NCBI RefSeq assembly: GCF_900100665.1
Contig: NZ_FNCS01000011.1
Coordinates: 1 to 64,000, forward strand
From: Pelagibacterium luteolum
GTDB lineage: Bacteria; Pseudomonadota; Alphaproteobacteria; Rhizobiales; Devosiaceae
DNA length: 64,000 bases
Direction: 5' to 3'
A model generated the notes under the pieces. The model saw only the letters and a list, made by a program, of their open reading frames with translations, did not search any database and had not been told where the DNA came from. The position numbers and the translations under genes are program-made. Of the stretch, positions 25,013 through 34,648 are shown one piece after another (the first letter of the stretch is position 1; each line of letters opens with the position of its first letter).

Positions 25013-26118
25013 TTGAAACGAGGAGCAAGCCCGCCTCGTATCGCTATGATGCAATCATCATTGGAGCGGGCTTTTACGGTTGTGCCTTAGCCGTCCATTT
25101 GGCCCAAAAGGGGCAGAAAGTGCTCGTCTGCGAGATTGGATCAGCGGCTATGTTGCGCGCATCCAAAGTCAATCAGGCTCGGGTCCATACCGGCTTCCAC
25201 TATCCGCGATCTTTTGCAACCTCAATGCGCTCCCGCCACAGCTTCGAACGTTTCGCTTACGATTACGCAGGGGCAATCAAGACAGACTTTCAGATGCTAT
25301 ACGCAATCGCGCGGTATCGTACGAAAGTCAACGCACGGCGGTTCGAAGGAATGTTTCGCTCGATGAACGCACCTCTAGAGCGCGCCACGATGGCACAACG
25401 GGCGTTGTTCTCGGCTGAACTCGTCGAAGATGTATTCAGTTGCACCGAATACGCCTTCGACTATTCGAAAATAAAGGATATACTGTTCGAACGCCTTGCA
25501 CGTCTGGACGTAGAAATATCATTTCAGACAAAAGTCGAGCGGGTTGAGCCACATGGAGATGAAATCGCGGTTCGACTGGCGGGTGGTGCGACTGCAGTCG
25601 CGCCCCACACCTACAATATTGCCTATTCACAGATAAACAGCCTGCTCAAAGCAAGCGGACTCAAAACACTAAGCCTGAAGCACGAACTCGTTGAGATCGC
25701 GCTGATCCAGCCTCCTCCGGCAATGGAAAATTTGGCAGTCACATTGATGGACGGTGCCTTTTTCTCTTCAATGCCATATCCCTCAGCGAACGCCTATTCG
25801 CTTACTCATGTTCGCTATACACCTCACTTCGGCTGGACCGATGACACATCTAGCCTCGACGCGTATGCCACTCTTGAGCGTCTCCCTCGCGAAACGCGCT
25901 GGCGGCATATGATTAACGACGCCCGACGATATGTGCCAGCTTTGGACGAAGCGAAATGGCGCACTTCGCTGTTCGACGTCAAGACCGTGCCTGTCAAGAA
26001 CGAGCACGATGACGGCCGCCCCATCCTCCTGCATGCTCACGCAGATATTCCGGGATTCTGGTCGATCTTGGGCAGCAAGATAGACAACATATACGACCTG
26101 TACGAGGCGGTCGGCTAG
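25009..26118 (+). CDS. FAD-dependent oxidoreductase (DAO-type fold)
   Basis: A 369-residue flavoprotein. DAIIIGAGFYGCALAVHLAQ (about 14-33) is the dinucleotide-binding loop, followed by VLVCEIGSAAMLRASKVNQ and RVHTGFHYPRS, features of the D-amino-acid-oxidase/glycine-oxidase group. It may oxidise an amino or hydroxyl group of a sugar intermediate or nucleotide sugar in this locus. The substrate is not identifiable. It overlaps the GT2 gene before it by 4 bases and is followed one base later by the GtrA-like gene. Confidence 0.8.
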   Translation: MIETRSKPASYRYDAIIIGAGFYGCALAVHLAQKGQKVLVCEIGSAAMLRASKVNQARVHTGFHYPRSFATSMRSRHSFERFAYDYAGAIKTDFQMLYAIARYRTKVNARRFEGMFRSMNAPLERATMAQRALFSAELVEDVFSCTEYAFDYSKIKDILFERLARLDVEISFQTKVERVEPHGDEIAVRLAGGATAVAPHTYNIAYSQINSLLKASGLKTLSLKHELVEIALIQPPPAMENLAVTLMDGAFFSSMPYPSANAYSLTHVRYTPHFGWTDDTSSLDAYATLERLPRETRWRHMINDARRYVPALDEAKWRTSLFDVKTVPVKNEHDDGRPILLHAHADIPGFWSILGSKIDNIYDLYEAVG

Positions 26119-26119
26119 A

Positions 26120-26563
26120 ATGCCCGCCAAGCGCCCATTGCCCTTTGCCGCTCTTTTCGACGGATCGTTCTTACGCTTTTTCGGCGCCAGTCTTTTCGGA
26201 CTGGCCTTAGATCTCGCGCTCGCGGCCGCACTACACCATCTGCTGGGGCTTTCCCTGATCGCCTCGGCCGCAGTGTCGCTTCTAGCCGCCGCAGTTCTGA
26301 CGTATGGCATCCACGAGTTTTGGACGTTCAATTCCAACGCCCCCCGGTTTTCGATTGCCCGTATGGCAGGCACCGTTGCTTCGGCGCTGATGGCGCTGGC
26401 GGTGCGCTCGAGCTTTCTTTATGCAACGACAGAATTCGTCGGTCTGGGAGAGCGCCATGCACTGGTTCAACTGGTCGCGGCCACAGGGCTGTCCTTCATA
26501 GTCAACTACGTTCTAGTACGAAGGATCATCGGTGGGCGCACGACTCCGGGCACAACAACCTGA
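26120..26563 (+). CDS. GtrA-like membrane protein (polyprenyl-sugar flippase)
   Basis: A 147-residue protein with four transmembrane helices (LRFFGASLFGLALDLALAAA, LIASAAVSLLAAAVLTYGI, a third near residue 90 and a fourth ending FIVNYVLVRRI). The fold and the sequence HEFWTFN between helices two and three are typical of GtrA proteins. These flip polyprenyl-phosphate-linked sugars to the periplasmic face. With DPM-synthase-like GT2 genes before it and large membrane proteins after it, it suggests a Gtr-style glycan-decoration module. Confidence 0.85.
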   Translation: MPAKRPLPFAALFDGSFLRFFGASLFGLALDLALAAALHHLLGLSLIASAAVSLLAAAVLTYGIHEFWTFNSNAPRFSIARMAGTVASALMALAVRSSFLYATTEFVGLGERHALVQLVAATGLSFIVNYVLVRRIIGGRTTPGTTT

Positions 26564-26596
26564 TCCGGCATCTCGAACCAGCGGAGACTTACCCAC

Positions 26597-27385
26597 ATGA
26601 AACGCGCACTCATCGGATACACCGGATTTGTCGGGTCCAATCTCCGTCGATGCGGCCATTACACCGAGCTGTTCAACTCCTCGAATTTCCGCGAGATGGC
26701 TGGCCAGCGTTTCGATGAAGTGGTGTGCGCGGGGGTGTCAGCCGTCAAATGGCTGGCCAACAAGGAACCCGAACGCGACTGGAAGGAAATCTCCGCGCTC
26801 CTCGACGTGCTGGCCGAAGTCGAGACGCCCCGGTTCACGCTGATCTCCACCATCGACGTCTATCCCGATCCGGCGCGGACGGTGGACGAATTCCATGTCG
26901 TCGCCGAAGGGGAGGGCCAGCCCTATGGCCGCCATCGGCGGGCGATCGAGCGCTTCGTCGCCGAACAGTTCGACGACGTTCTCGTAGCGCGCCTGCCGGC
27001 GCTTTTCGGGACGGGCCTGAAAAAGAACGTCATCTACGATCTCCTGGTCGACAACCAGACCGACAAGATCAATCCCGCAGCGGTCTTCCAATGGTATCCG
27101 CTCGACAGGCTCGAGGGCGATCTGGCGCGCGCCCGGGCGGCGGGCCTGACCATGGTCAACCTCTTTCCAGAGCCGGTCGCCACCGCCGATATTTTGGCGT
27201 CCCATTTCCCCGACGCCATCGTCGGCGCGCCGGTCGTGCCTGCGCCTCATTACCGGCTGGGCACGGCGCATGCCGAACTGTTCGGCGAAACATCGCCTTA
27301 CATCATGTCGAACGCGGCCGTCAGGGAGGCCCTGGACGCGTTCATCGAGGCCGCGCGGCGCGACCCGGAGACCATGCTCGCATGA
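26597..27385 (+). CDS. NAD-dependent epimerase/dehydratase-like protein
   Basis: A 262-residue short-chain (extended SDR-like) protein. The N-terminal loop GYTGFVGSNL replaces the usual GxxGxxG. It has TLISTIDVYPDP in the serine position and PYGRHRRAIERFV, where Tyr and the +4 Arg stand in for YxxxK. The missing lysine makes classical dehydrogenase activity doubtful; it may be a binding or non-canonical epimerase. Its stop overlaps the next gene's ATG as ATGA, so it is coupled to a sugar isomerase-like gene. Confidence 0.75.
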   Translation: MKRALIGYTGFVGSNLRRCGHYTELFNSSNFREMAGQRFDEVVCAGVSAVKWLANKEPERDWKEISALLDVLAEVETPRFTLISTIDVYPDPARTVDEFHVVAEGEGQPYGRHRRAIERFVAEQFDDVLVARLPALFGTGLKKNVIYDLLVDNQTDKINPAAVFQWYPLDRLEGDLARARAAGLTMVNLFPEPVATADILASHFPDAIVGAPVVPAPHYRLGTAHAELFGETSPYIMSNAAVREALDAFIEAARRDPETMLA

Positions 27386-28206
27386 TGAGGCCCCGCGCAG
27401 CCATCTCCAACATCGCCTGGCCCGCCGAGGCCGACGACGAAGCCCTCGACCTCGCAGTGACATTGGGTTTTTCGGGCATCGAACTGGCGCCGGCCAAGGT
27501 GTTTGGCCCGCCCGATACCGCCGATCCCGACGCGGTGGAGCGCTATCGCGAGGCGCTGCAGGCGCGCGGACTGACGGTGCCGGCGTTGCAGGCGATATTG
27601 TTCGGCGTCGCCGATGCCCATCTCTTTGGAAGTCCGGAAGCCCGTGAGCGGCTTGCCGTACGCCTGGCCCGGGTGGCCGAAATCGCCGGCGCGCTGGGCG
27701 CGGGTGCCTGCGTGTTCGGTTCGCCCGGCCTGCGCGATCCCGGCGACAGGCCGGCGGAAGACGCTATGGCGATCGCGATGGAGTTCTTCGCCGAGATGGC
27801 GCCCCGGTTCGATGCCAACGATACGACGCTGGCCTTCGAAGCGAATGCCACGATCTACGATTGCCGGTTCATCACCCACACGCACGAGGCGATGCGCCTC
27901 GTGTCGGAGGTAGATCGCAAAGGTTTTGGCCTTCAGCTCGACCTAGGCACAGTCTTTGCCAATCGGGAAGACACCGACACCCTCATCGCGGCGGCACGCC
28001 TGGCCGCCCACTGCCACGCCAGCGAACCCCACCTCGTGCCCCTCGGCTCCGGCGGCCACGACCACGCCCGCGCCGGCGATGCGCTGAGGCAGGCGGGTTA
28101 TGACGGCTGGATCTCGGTGGAAATGAAGGCCACCCCCGACTGGCAAACCGCCATGCGCGCCGCCGCGCACGTGCTCGATCGGCACTATGGCGCGGGAGGT
28201 TCCTGA
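27382..28206 (+). CDS. Sugar phosphate isomerase/epimerase (xylose-isomerase-like TIM barrel)
   Basis: A 274-residue protein of the AP endonuclease 2/xylose isomerase-like family. AISNIAWPAE opens the barrel, LGFSGIELAPAKVFG follows, then LAFEANATIYDC and GLQLDLGTVFA with acidic metal ligands and CHASEPHLVPLG with His/Glu. It could isomerise or epimerise a keto-sugar. It forms a translationally coupled pair with the epimerase-like gene and is followed 2 bases later by a large membrane protein gene. Confidence 0.8.
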   Translation: MMRPRAAISNIAWPAEADDEALDLAVTLGFSGIELAPAKVFGPPDTADPDAVERYREALQARGLTVPALQAILFGVADAHLFGSPEARERLAVRLARVAEIAGALGAGACVFGSPGLRDPGDRPAEDAMAIAMEFFAEMAPRFDANDTTLAFEANATIYDCRFITHTHEAMRLVSEVDRKGFGLQLDLGTVFANREDTDTLIAAARLAAHCHASEPHLVPLGSGGHDHARAGDALRQAGYDGWISVEMKATPDWQTAMRAAAHVLDRHYGAGGS

Positions 28207-28208
28207 CA

Positions 28209-31200
28209 ATGACTGCGCTCACCGCTGCAAAGAAACGCATTTTGCCATCGCTCGAGCGGGCAAGGCAACTCCACCACGAAGTCTTCACGAGGGGCCCGGG
28301 ACCATCGGTTGCGCTGGTCGCGCTTTCACTGGTCTTGGCAGGATGCGTCGCGCTTGCCTACTACGAACTCGCGGCGGGCGCCGAGGCCTATGAACAGTTC
28401 CTGGTGGGGGGAATAACGTTTACGGACGGCGCCAAGGCACGCGATTTTAACGTGGTTTTCGTCTTCATGGCCGCGACGGTTGTCTGCCTGCTGCTGGCTG
28501 CGGCAATGTCGTCTTACGTGCACCGACGGCTTGGCGATGCCAGACCCTTGGACAACATTGTTCTTCTTTCGCTGCTGCCCGCCGCATTGGCTTTTGGACC
28601 CCTGCTGACCGGGGGTGCCACAGCCATCCATATGCTGGTCATTGGGGCCGTGATGGGTCTGTTGGGAGTCGTGTTCGCCGCGTTGGCGGCCTGGCGCGCA
28701 CCGGACTGGATCGGGCCATCGGACCCATCGGCGTTGTGGAGCGCCGTGGCGGCGTCAGCCGTCGTTCCTGGTCTTGCGTTCGCCGTGCCGTTTGCGATCA
28801 ACGTCGCGACGGGCAAGCTGGGAAACATGCCGACCGGCAATGCAACGCTGGAGGCCGGCCTCGCATTTGCCGCCGTTACATGCGCCATCGTCGCGATCCT
28901 GTGGGTGCGGGCTGGCCGATCCGTGGTCGGGCGCCTGCAAGGCGTGCTGCTGGCGCTTCAGGTCCCGCTTCCTCTCTTTTTTCTGATCTTCATCCCGCCA
29001 CGCCTGGTCTCGCCGGAAGGGCCGGCCCCGCAGCCTCAGGCCGGGCCAGTCCTGTACATTCTCGTTGGCTGTCTGATAATCATCGCCATGGCCGACCTTG
29101 CACGGCGCGCGCTGCAGTCGAGGTCTGCATTGTCGCCGTGGGCACTCGGAGGGCTGCTCATATGCCTCGCAATCCCCGCAAGCTTCCTGCCATACCTTCC
29201 CATCGATGATTACCATTTCGGCGAGTACATCTATCCATGGTGGGCGCTGACGACATTTGGTCAGCTACCCTATGTCGACTACACCCCTGCGCATGGTCTG
29301 GTGAATTATCTGGCGGGTGCCATTTCCGACCTGCTGTTCGACGGATCGGTGGCGGCCCAGCATGCATCCTCCACAATCGCAATCAGCCTGCTTGCCCTTC
29401 TCCTGTTCGTGTTCTTAACGCCAACGATCGGCCTCGGGCTTGCCTGGGTACCGGTCTTTTTCGTTCCGCTTCTGGCGCCAATCAGTTGGCTGTGGATCGC
29501 TGTGTTTGTTGCCGCGATGACAGTGCCTTCGTTGCTCGATCGGAAAGTATTGTGGCTGGTCTTATGGGTGGGGCTTGGGACATTGACCGTCCTGGCGGCT
29601 CCCGCTCAGGGGGCTGCTGCTGTGCTGGCCAGCATCCCTGCCGGAATCCTGATGTTCGTCCTGGCTTTGCGGGACAATTTCAGAACCACGGTCATGGCGC
29701 TTTGCGGCATACTCGCCGTGCTGCTCCTACTGGCACTCACGACGCCGATGATCCCGATCATTGTCGGTGCCCTGACCTATGTGCTGGAAAACAGCGGCAT
29801 CAACGCGATCGCCTATGGCATCCCGTGGACGGCAACAGCCACCGGATCCGCATATGAAATCCTGAGGGCAGGATGGGTTGCGGTGCCGCTCCTTGGTATT
29901 TTCATTACCATTGCGCGACCATCACTGGTTCGTGAGCCTTTCGCGCTGCTCGCTTTGGGCGGCGCCATCGTTTTTCCGTTGACAATTTCAGGCTACACCA
30001 TGGGCCGCATTGATCCAGGGATAACGCGCATGGGGTTCGTCACCCTTTGGCTGGCACTTATTGCATTGCCCTTGATGTTGGTCATCTTCAGCCGGCAGCG
30101 TCTTTTGATGGTGATGCCGGTAATGGTCGTTGTATGTGCGGCGCTGCTGCCGCGCCCCATTTCACACAGCCCCCTTCTTGAAGCCGCCGTCCCTGAGATC
30201 GACATCCCTAACCTGGTCGACGGGCAAACCGTCGGCGTGCCCCGGGTCGGTCATGTCATCGCCGACACCGGGCACCTCTTTCGCCTCGCGGCTGTCGTCA
30301 ACCGGTTGGACTCGCTGCTGGCGCCCGACGAAACGTTTCTGGATTTGACGGGACACGGGGCGGACTATTTCTATGCGGGGCGCCGCATGCCTGTCACGAT
30401 CGCCGCGCCCTACAACATGGCTCATGTCGCGCAACAAAGGCGCACGATCCAGGCGCTGGAAGCCAACCCGCCCCCGGTGGTCCTTCTGTTGGCCGCAAAC
30501 CTGAATTTCGAAGGTCAATCGACTGCGTTGCGGGCGCACAATGTCTACAGATGGGTTGTCCAGAACTATCGGACCGTCGAGTTCGATGATTTTGTTTACG
30601 GCGTGATGCCAACCGATCCGGCGGTCGAGGACGAGTCGACCATCCAGACAGCCGATCACACCGGTGAAAACTGGACGAATGGTGTATCGGTCTTGAACGA
30701 CGTCTTCTTTCTCGATAACGAGAGGCTGGCCGGTTTGTTGGCGCCAGGCGACGTGCTTACGTTCGCCGGGAGCGGTGACCGCACGATCGTCGGCATCGAT
30801 GGCGTCAACGTCTCTCTCGACGCGATGATCGATCCCCTAAGAGATGGTTACCCCAATACCATAGATGTTCCCAAACGTCTGCGCAGTGCCGTGGCTGCCG
30901 AGCAGGAGCTTGCGCTTTTGGATCTGGCGTTCCGCGTTTCCGATGTCGGCAATCTGGCCGTTTCATGGGGACGATCGATCGCCAGCCTGGCCGAACAGAT
31001 GACCAGCATCCTGGACGTGGACCTGAGTACGCAAGTTCTCAACGATCTGGAGTGGAATGAAGATGGATGGCTGGTTCCGACGGGGCTTGACCCCTATCTG
31101 ATCGTGGAACTGCCCGGCATTGCGGGCGCGGACGGCGGCCTGCTCGTTACCGAGTTCGAATGTCGAGACGGCGGGCGGGCGCCCCTGCAATTGTTTTGGA

Positions 31201-31406
31201 CAAGTGAGCTCAACCCGACATTCGTCGAGGAGGCCAGCGTGTCGTTTAACGCCGAAAATGGCTGGCTTATTGCGCCTCTGGACGCCCAGCCGAGGTGGCT
31301 GTTGGCAAGTGCGATCACCCAGTTGAGGCTCGATCTAAACGATCCGGCCGCGTGCCCGGCCTTTCGGGTGAACCAACCCTATCTAGCCCAGCGCAACGGG
31401 CTTTGA
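28209..31406 (+). CDS. Large polytopic membrane protein (GT-C-like), 1065 aa
   Basis: The first about 630 residues contain roughly 15 transmembrane segments. A loop with PIDDYHFGEYIYPWWALT and YVDYTPAHGLVNYLAG resembles the acidic first periplasmic loop of GT-C glycosyltransferases, which use polyprenyl-linked sugars. The remaining about 430 residues are soluble and probably periplasmic (SVLNDVFFLDN, DVLTFAGSGDRTIVG). Adjacent GtrA-like and GT2 genes fit a Gtr-type transferase, which decorates polysaccharide in the periplasm. The family assignment rests on topology and motif shape rather than a clear homologue. Ribosome site GGGAGG. Confidence 0.6.
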   Translation: MTALTAAKKRILPSLERARQLHHEVFTRGPGPSVALVALSLVLAGCVALAYYELAAGAEAYEQFLVGGITFTDGAKARDFNVVFVFMAATVVCLLLAAAMSSYVHRRLGDARPLDNIVLLSLLPAALAFGPLLTGGATAIHMLVIGAVMGLLGVVFAALAAWRAPDWIGPSDPSALWSAVAASAVVPGLAFAVPFAINVATGKLGNMPTGNATLEAGLAFAAVTCAIVAILWVRAGRSVVGRLQGVLLALQVPLPLFFLIFIPPRLVSPEGPAPQPQAGPVLYILVGCLIIIAMADLARRALQSRSALSPWALGGLLICLAIPASFLPYLPIDDYHFGEYIYPWWALTTFGQLPYVDYTPAHGLVNYLAGAISDLLFDGSVAAQHASSTIAISLLALLLFVFLTPTIGLGLAWVPVFFVPLLAPISWLWIAVFVAAMTVPSLLDRKVLWLVLWVGLGTLTVLAAPAQGAAAVLASIPAGILMFVLALRDNFRTTVMALCGILAVLLLLALTTPMIPIIVGALTYVLENSGINAIAYGIPWTATATGSAYEILRAGWVAVPLLGIFITIARPSLVREPFALLALGGAIVFPLTISGYTMGRIDPGITRMGFVTLWLALIALPLMLVIFSRQRLLMVMPVMVVVCAALLPRPISHSPLLEAAVPEIDIPNLVDGQTVGVPRVGHVIADTGHLFRLAAVVNRLDSLLAPDETFLDLTGHGADYFYAGRRMPVTIAAPYNMAHVAQQRRTIQALEANPPPVVLLLAANLNFEGQSTALRAHNVYRWVVQNYRTVEFDDFVYGVMPTDPAVEDESTIQTADHTGENWTNGVSVLNDVFFLDNERLAGLLAPGDVLTFAGSGDRTIVGIDGVNVSLDAMIDPLRDGYPNTIDVPKRLRSAVAAEQELALLDLAFRVSDVGNLAVSWGRSIASLAEQMTSILDVDLSTQVLNDLEWNEDGWLVPTGLDPYLIVELPGIAGADGGLLVTEFECRDGGRAPLQLFWTSELNPTFVEEASVSFNAENGWLIAPLDAQPRWLLASAITQLRLDLNDPAACPAFRVNQPYLAQRNGL

Positions 31407-31421
31407 AGCGAGACGCATCGC

Positions 31422-32786
31422 ATGACACGAAAACGAACATCAGCAGACCGTTCAATGCGCCATCGTCGGATCGGCTACATCGCCCTGCTACTTCTATTTG
31501 TAATTGCGACCCTGATTGCGTTTCTGCGCAATCCGCTTGCTCTTTCGGACCCGACCATGTTTACCGAGGATGGTAGCTGGAGCGCCATGCTTTATACGCA
31601 CGGCCCGCTTGTCACCTACCTGGAAGCGCGGTCAGACTATCTGGTGGTCGCAAACATCGCGCTGCTACATCTGGCGACCGCAATTTCAGAAGTGATCGGA
31701 ACAGGATTGATTGGCACACCGCCTGTCATCGCCGTCCTGTCGTATTTGTTCTACGGCGCCGTTGCTACGTTCGCTGCGGTAGCGCTCAGGGATCATCTGC
31801 CGCTGTGGGCAAGGACGATGATTGTCATCCTGATCGCAGCCGTGCCTGTCGGTCATCCTCAATCGGCAGCGGAAATATGGGGGCGTGCCTCCAATATCGG
31901 ATTTGCCTTCGCCTTTATCGCGCCTCTGGCCATGATCTGGCGGGAATCGGCGATCGAAAAAGGCAGGCGACTGATGCGATTTGCCGCCGAAGGCGTGATC
32001 GTATTGAGCTGCGCCACCAACCCAATCGGCATCCCTCTGGTTTTCGCATATCTGGGAGCGCGCCTGTTGAGAGAACGGTCGCGCGAAACCTGGCGGCGTG
32101 ATCTGCCTCTCATCGTCATGATCGTCGTGCTCTCTGCCTTTATGGCCTTCGGCGTTCATTCGACCGTTCGGCCTCAAGAGGAAATCGCTGCCGAGCGAAC
32201 GTGGCAGGGTGCGTTGCTCTCGGGGGTCGCGCGTCCTTTGCTGTATCCTTTCGTCTTTCCAGTATACAACAATCTCAACAATGCGTGGGCCATCGGCCTC
32301 GCCGCTGTATTGTTTAGTGTACTAGCATATGCGCTAGCATTGGCGAGACAGAAAGCTGCCTTTGCGTTTTTCCTTTCATGCATGCTCTTGGTGACTGTGG
32401 CGATCGCCATTCAACGGCCGCTTCTGCCCACTCAGATGGGAGGGTACACCGGCACCTACCCCGATCGCTATTTTTACGCCCAGAACGTGATGGTCATTGC
32501 CGCCGTCGTCTGGGCTCTGGCAATCATACGCGAGCGGTTCCGTGAGCACCTTTGGTCCGCAGGCCCACCGATCGCCTTCACTCTGCTTTTCGCCTTCAAC
32601 CTGCCGACAATATTTATCTCCACCCAAGTCACCTGCGCGCCGGCGGGAACCGATTTCGGCGATCAGGTTACGGCGGCACTCGTCATCGAAAGTCGACCTG
32701 AGGTCGTGTCCGTCGAGATTTGCCCGCCCACCTGGTTCATAGAGTTTCCAGCCAGCGAAGTTCCGGGGAGATCGGAAAGCAAGTGA
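31422..32786 (+). CDS. Polytopic membrane protein (GT-C-like), 454 aa
   Basis: About 10-11 transmembrane segments, beginning YIALLLLFVIATLIAFL. The first external loop holds FTEDGSWSAML, an acidic motif in the place where GT-C enzymes have their catalytic Asp/Glu. It starts 15 bases after the previous gene. Likely a second periplasmic glycosyltransferase or a specificity subunit for the Gtr-like module; the exact donor cannot be read from sequence. Confidence 0.6.
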   Translation: MTRKRTSADRSMRHRRIGYIALLLLFVIATLIAFLRNPLALSDPTMFTEDGSWSAMLYTHGPLVTYLEARSDYLVVANIALLHLATAISEVIGTGLIGTPPVIAVLSYLFYGAVATFAAVALRDHLPLWARTMIVILIAAVPVGHPQSAAEIWGRASNIGFAFAFIAPLAMIWRESAIEKGRRLMRFAAEGVIVLSCATNPIGIPLVFAYLGARLLRERSRETWRRDLPLIVMIVVLSAFMAFGVHSTVRPQEEIAAERTWQGALLSGVARPLLYPFVFPVYNNLNNAWAIGLAAVLFSVLAYALALARQKAAFAFFLSCMLLVTVAIAIQRPLLPTQMGGYTGTYPDRYFYAQNVMVIAAVVWALAIIRERFREHLWSAGPPIAFTLLFAFNLPTIFISTQVTCAPAGTDFGDQVTAALVIESRPEVVSVEICPPTWFIEFPASEVPGRSESK

Positions 32787-32807
32787 ACGCCAAATGCCGT
32801 TCCCGGC

Positions 32808-33776
32808 ATGGGTGACATGGTCGAACTGAATTTGGGACAATCAATGCCTGCCACCACCACGAGTTCTGTCGCCGTTCTGCTGGCGACCTATAACGGCGCG
32901 AGATTTCTCGATGACCAGCTCGCTTCGATGCGGGACCAGACGCATGACCAGATCGACGTTTTCGTCAGTGACGATGGATCGACCGACGCAACAGGTGAAA
33001 TGCTCTCCCGATGGTCTCGCGCCTGGACCAAGGGGAAATTCTCGGTCGCACAAGGCCCAAGAAAGGGCTTTTCGGAAAATTTCCGCACGCTCGTCACCGC
33101 CGCGCCGACCGGGTACGCGGGCTATTGTTTCGCCGATCAGGACGATGTCTGGCTTGTCGACAAGCTCGAACGGGCGCTGGCTGCGATCAAGGCGGCAGGG
33201 CCGAGACCCGTTCTCTACGGTGCGCGTACCAGGCTCATCGATCAGGCCGGTGCATACATAGGGCTGTCGCCACTCTTCGAACGCCCCATGTCGTTCTCCA
33301 ATGCCCTCGTTCAGAGTATGGCGGGCGGAAACACCATGATGCTCAATGGGCAAGCATTCGCGCTCTTGGCCGAAAGCGCCCGGCGCACTAGCTTTCTCAC
33401 ACACGATTGGTGGGCATATATTATGGTCACGGCCTGCGGAGGAGAAGCGATATATGACCCTGTCCCCTCACTGCTGTACCGCCAGCACGAGACAAATATC
33501 GTCGGCAAGAACAGCGGCCTTCGCGCGACAGCGCGCCGCATTCAGGGAGTAGCGAATGGCAAGTTTCGCTCGTGGGCTCAAACCAATATCGAAGGCTTGG
33601 AAACATGTAGTGACATGATGACTCCCGAAGCGCGTGACATCCTCGAGCGATGGAAAGCGGTGCACAACGCTCCGCCGCCGCTCGGGCTGTTGCGATTGCC
33701 CCGCTCGGGCGTTTACCGGCAGAATCTGCGCGGAAATGCGATGCTATACCTCGCAAGCGTCATGGGATGGCTTTGA
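32808..33776 (+). CDS. GT2 family glycosyltransferase (rhamnosyltransferase-like)
   Basis: A GT-A enzyme of up to 322 residues. SVAVLLATYNGARFLDDQLAS starts the fold, DVFVSDDGSTDAT is the nucleotide site and GYCFADQDDVWL is the DxDD motif common in rhamnosyltransferases. GGNTMMLNGQA and LTHDWWAYIM give the acceptor and catalytic base regions. The start may be ATG 32808, 32817 or 32844; none has a strong ribosome site, and the conserved fold begins after 32844. dTDP-rhamnose made by the flanking rfb genes is a likely donor. Confidence 0.85.
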   Translation: MGDMVELNLGQSMPATTTSSVAVLLATYNGARFLDDQLASMRDQTHDQIDVFVSDDGSTDATGEMLSRWSRAWTKGKFSVAQGPRKGFSENFRTLVTAAPTGYAGYCFADQDDVWLVDKLERALAAIKAAGPRPVLYGARTRLIDQAGAYIGLSPLFERPMSFSNALVQSMAGGNTMMLNGQAFALLAESARRTSFLTHDWWAYIMVTACGGEAIYDPVPSLLYRQHETNIVGKNSGLRATARRIQGVANGKFRSWAQTNIEGLETCSDMMTPEARDILERWKAVHNAPPPLGLLRLPRSGVYRQNLRGNAMLYLASVMGWL

Positions 33777-33853
33777 GCCGCTCAAACATGCGCATTGTTT
33801 CCACAATCGTGTTCCACTAGAACCACCGCTCATGAAGCGTGCCCTGGATAGAC

Positions 33854-34648
33854 ATGTCGTCAATGATTAACCACATACCACTGATACGTAAGCTCGCCAG
33901 GCGCGAGTTTGACCAACGGTTCCGTGGGTCCATTCTTGGCTGGTTCTGGGCTTTGATAGCGCCTCTGGCGATGTTGACCGTCTTCTCTCTCGTCTTTGGT
34001 GTGATCTTTGAAGCACGCTGGCAAAGGCCGGGCACGAATGTGGAATCCGAATACGGCTTTCCGCTGCTGCTGTTTTCGGGTCTGATCATGTTCAATTTCT
34101 TTGGGGATCAGTTCAATCGCGCGCCAAGCCTCGTGCTCGAAAACGTCTCCTACGTCAAAAAGGTGGTCTTTCCGCTCGATATCATACCGATCGTGAGCAT
34201 GCTGACCGCCTTGGCAACGGCCGCAATCTCGTTTGTCGCCTTTTTCGCTATCTACATCTTCTTTCACGGCCTGCCCCCAGTGACCGTTCTGCTGCTTCCC
34301 CTGGCGCTTCTTCCCCTGGCGATGATCACCATGGGCATCAGCTATTTCTTCGCCTCGCTGGGCGTCTTCCTGCGCGATCTCAAGCACGTCACGCCTCCAC
34401 TTTCGACGGCGATGCTGTTCATGTCCTCGGTGTTCTACGATCCCGCCAGCCTCCCCGAATCCTATCGCTGGATCATCTCGCTCAATCCGTTGACGCCAGC
34501 GGTCAACTACATGCGCGATGTCGTGTTCTGGGGGCGGGTGCCAAACGTTCTCGAATATACCGCATATCTGGTTTTCGCAGCAATCGTATTGATGCTGGGG
34601 CATCTGTGGTTCCAGCGCACGCAGAAAGCTTTTGCCGATGTCATCTGA
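33854..34648 (+). CDS. wzm: ABC-2 type polysaccharide exporter permease
   Basis: A 264-residue membrane protein with six helices. It opens with the amphipathic REFDQRFRGSILGWFWALIAPL typical of Wzm/KpsM/TagG permeases and ends with a helix before ADVI. It exports undecaprenyl-linked polysaccharide across the inner membrane with the Wzt ATPase, whose start overlaps its stop. I took ATG 33854 rather than the GTG at 33839 because the conserved sequence begins just after it. Confidence 0.92.
   Translation: MSSMINHIPLIRKLARREFDQRFRGSILGWFWALIAPLAMLTVFSLVFGVIFEARWQRPGTNVESEYGFPLLLFSGLIMFNFFGDQFNRAPSLVLENVSYVKKVVFPLDIIPIVSMLTALATAAISFVAFFAIYIFFHGLPPVTVLLLPLALLPLAMITMGISYFFASLGVFLRDLKHVTPPLSTAMLFMSSVFYDPASLPESYRWIISLNPLTPAVNYMRDVVFWGRVPNVLEYTAYLVFAAIVLMLGHLWFQRTQKAFADVI

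Noticed and set aside
26725-28206. 493-codon frame covering the epimerase and isomerase genes
   Set aside because: Its first half is an arginine/proline-rich out-of-frame reading of the epimerase gene; the real isomerase begins at ATG 27382.
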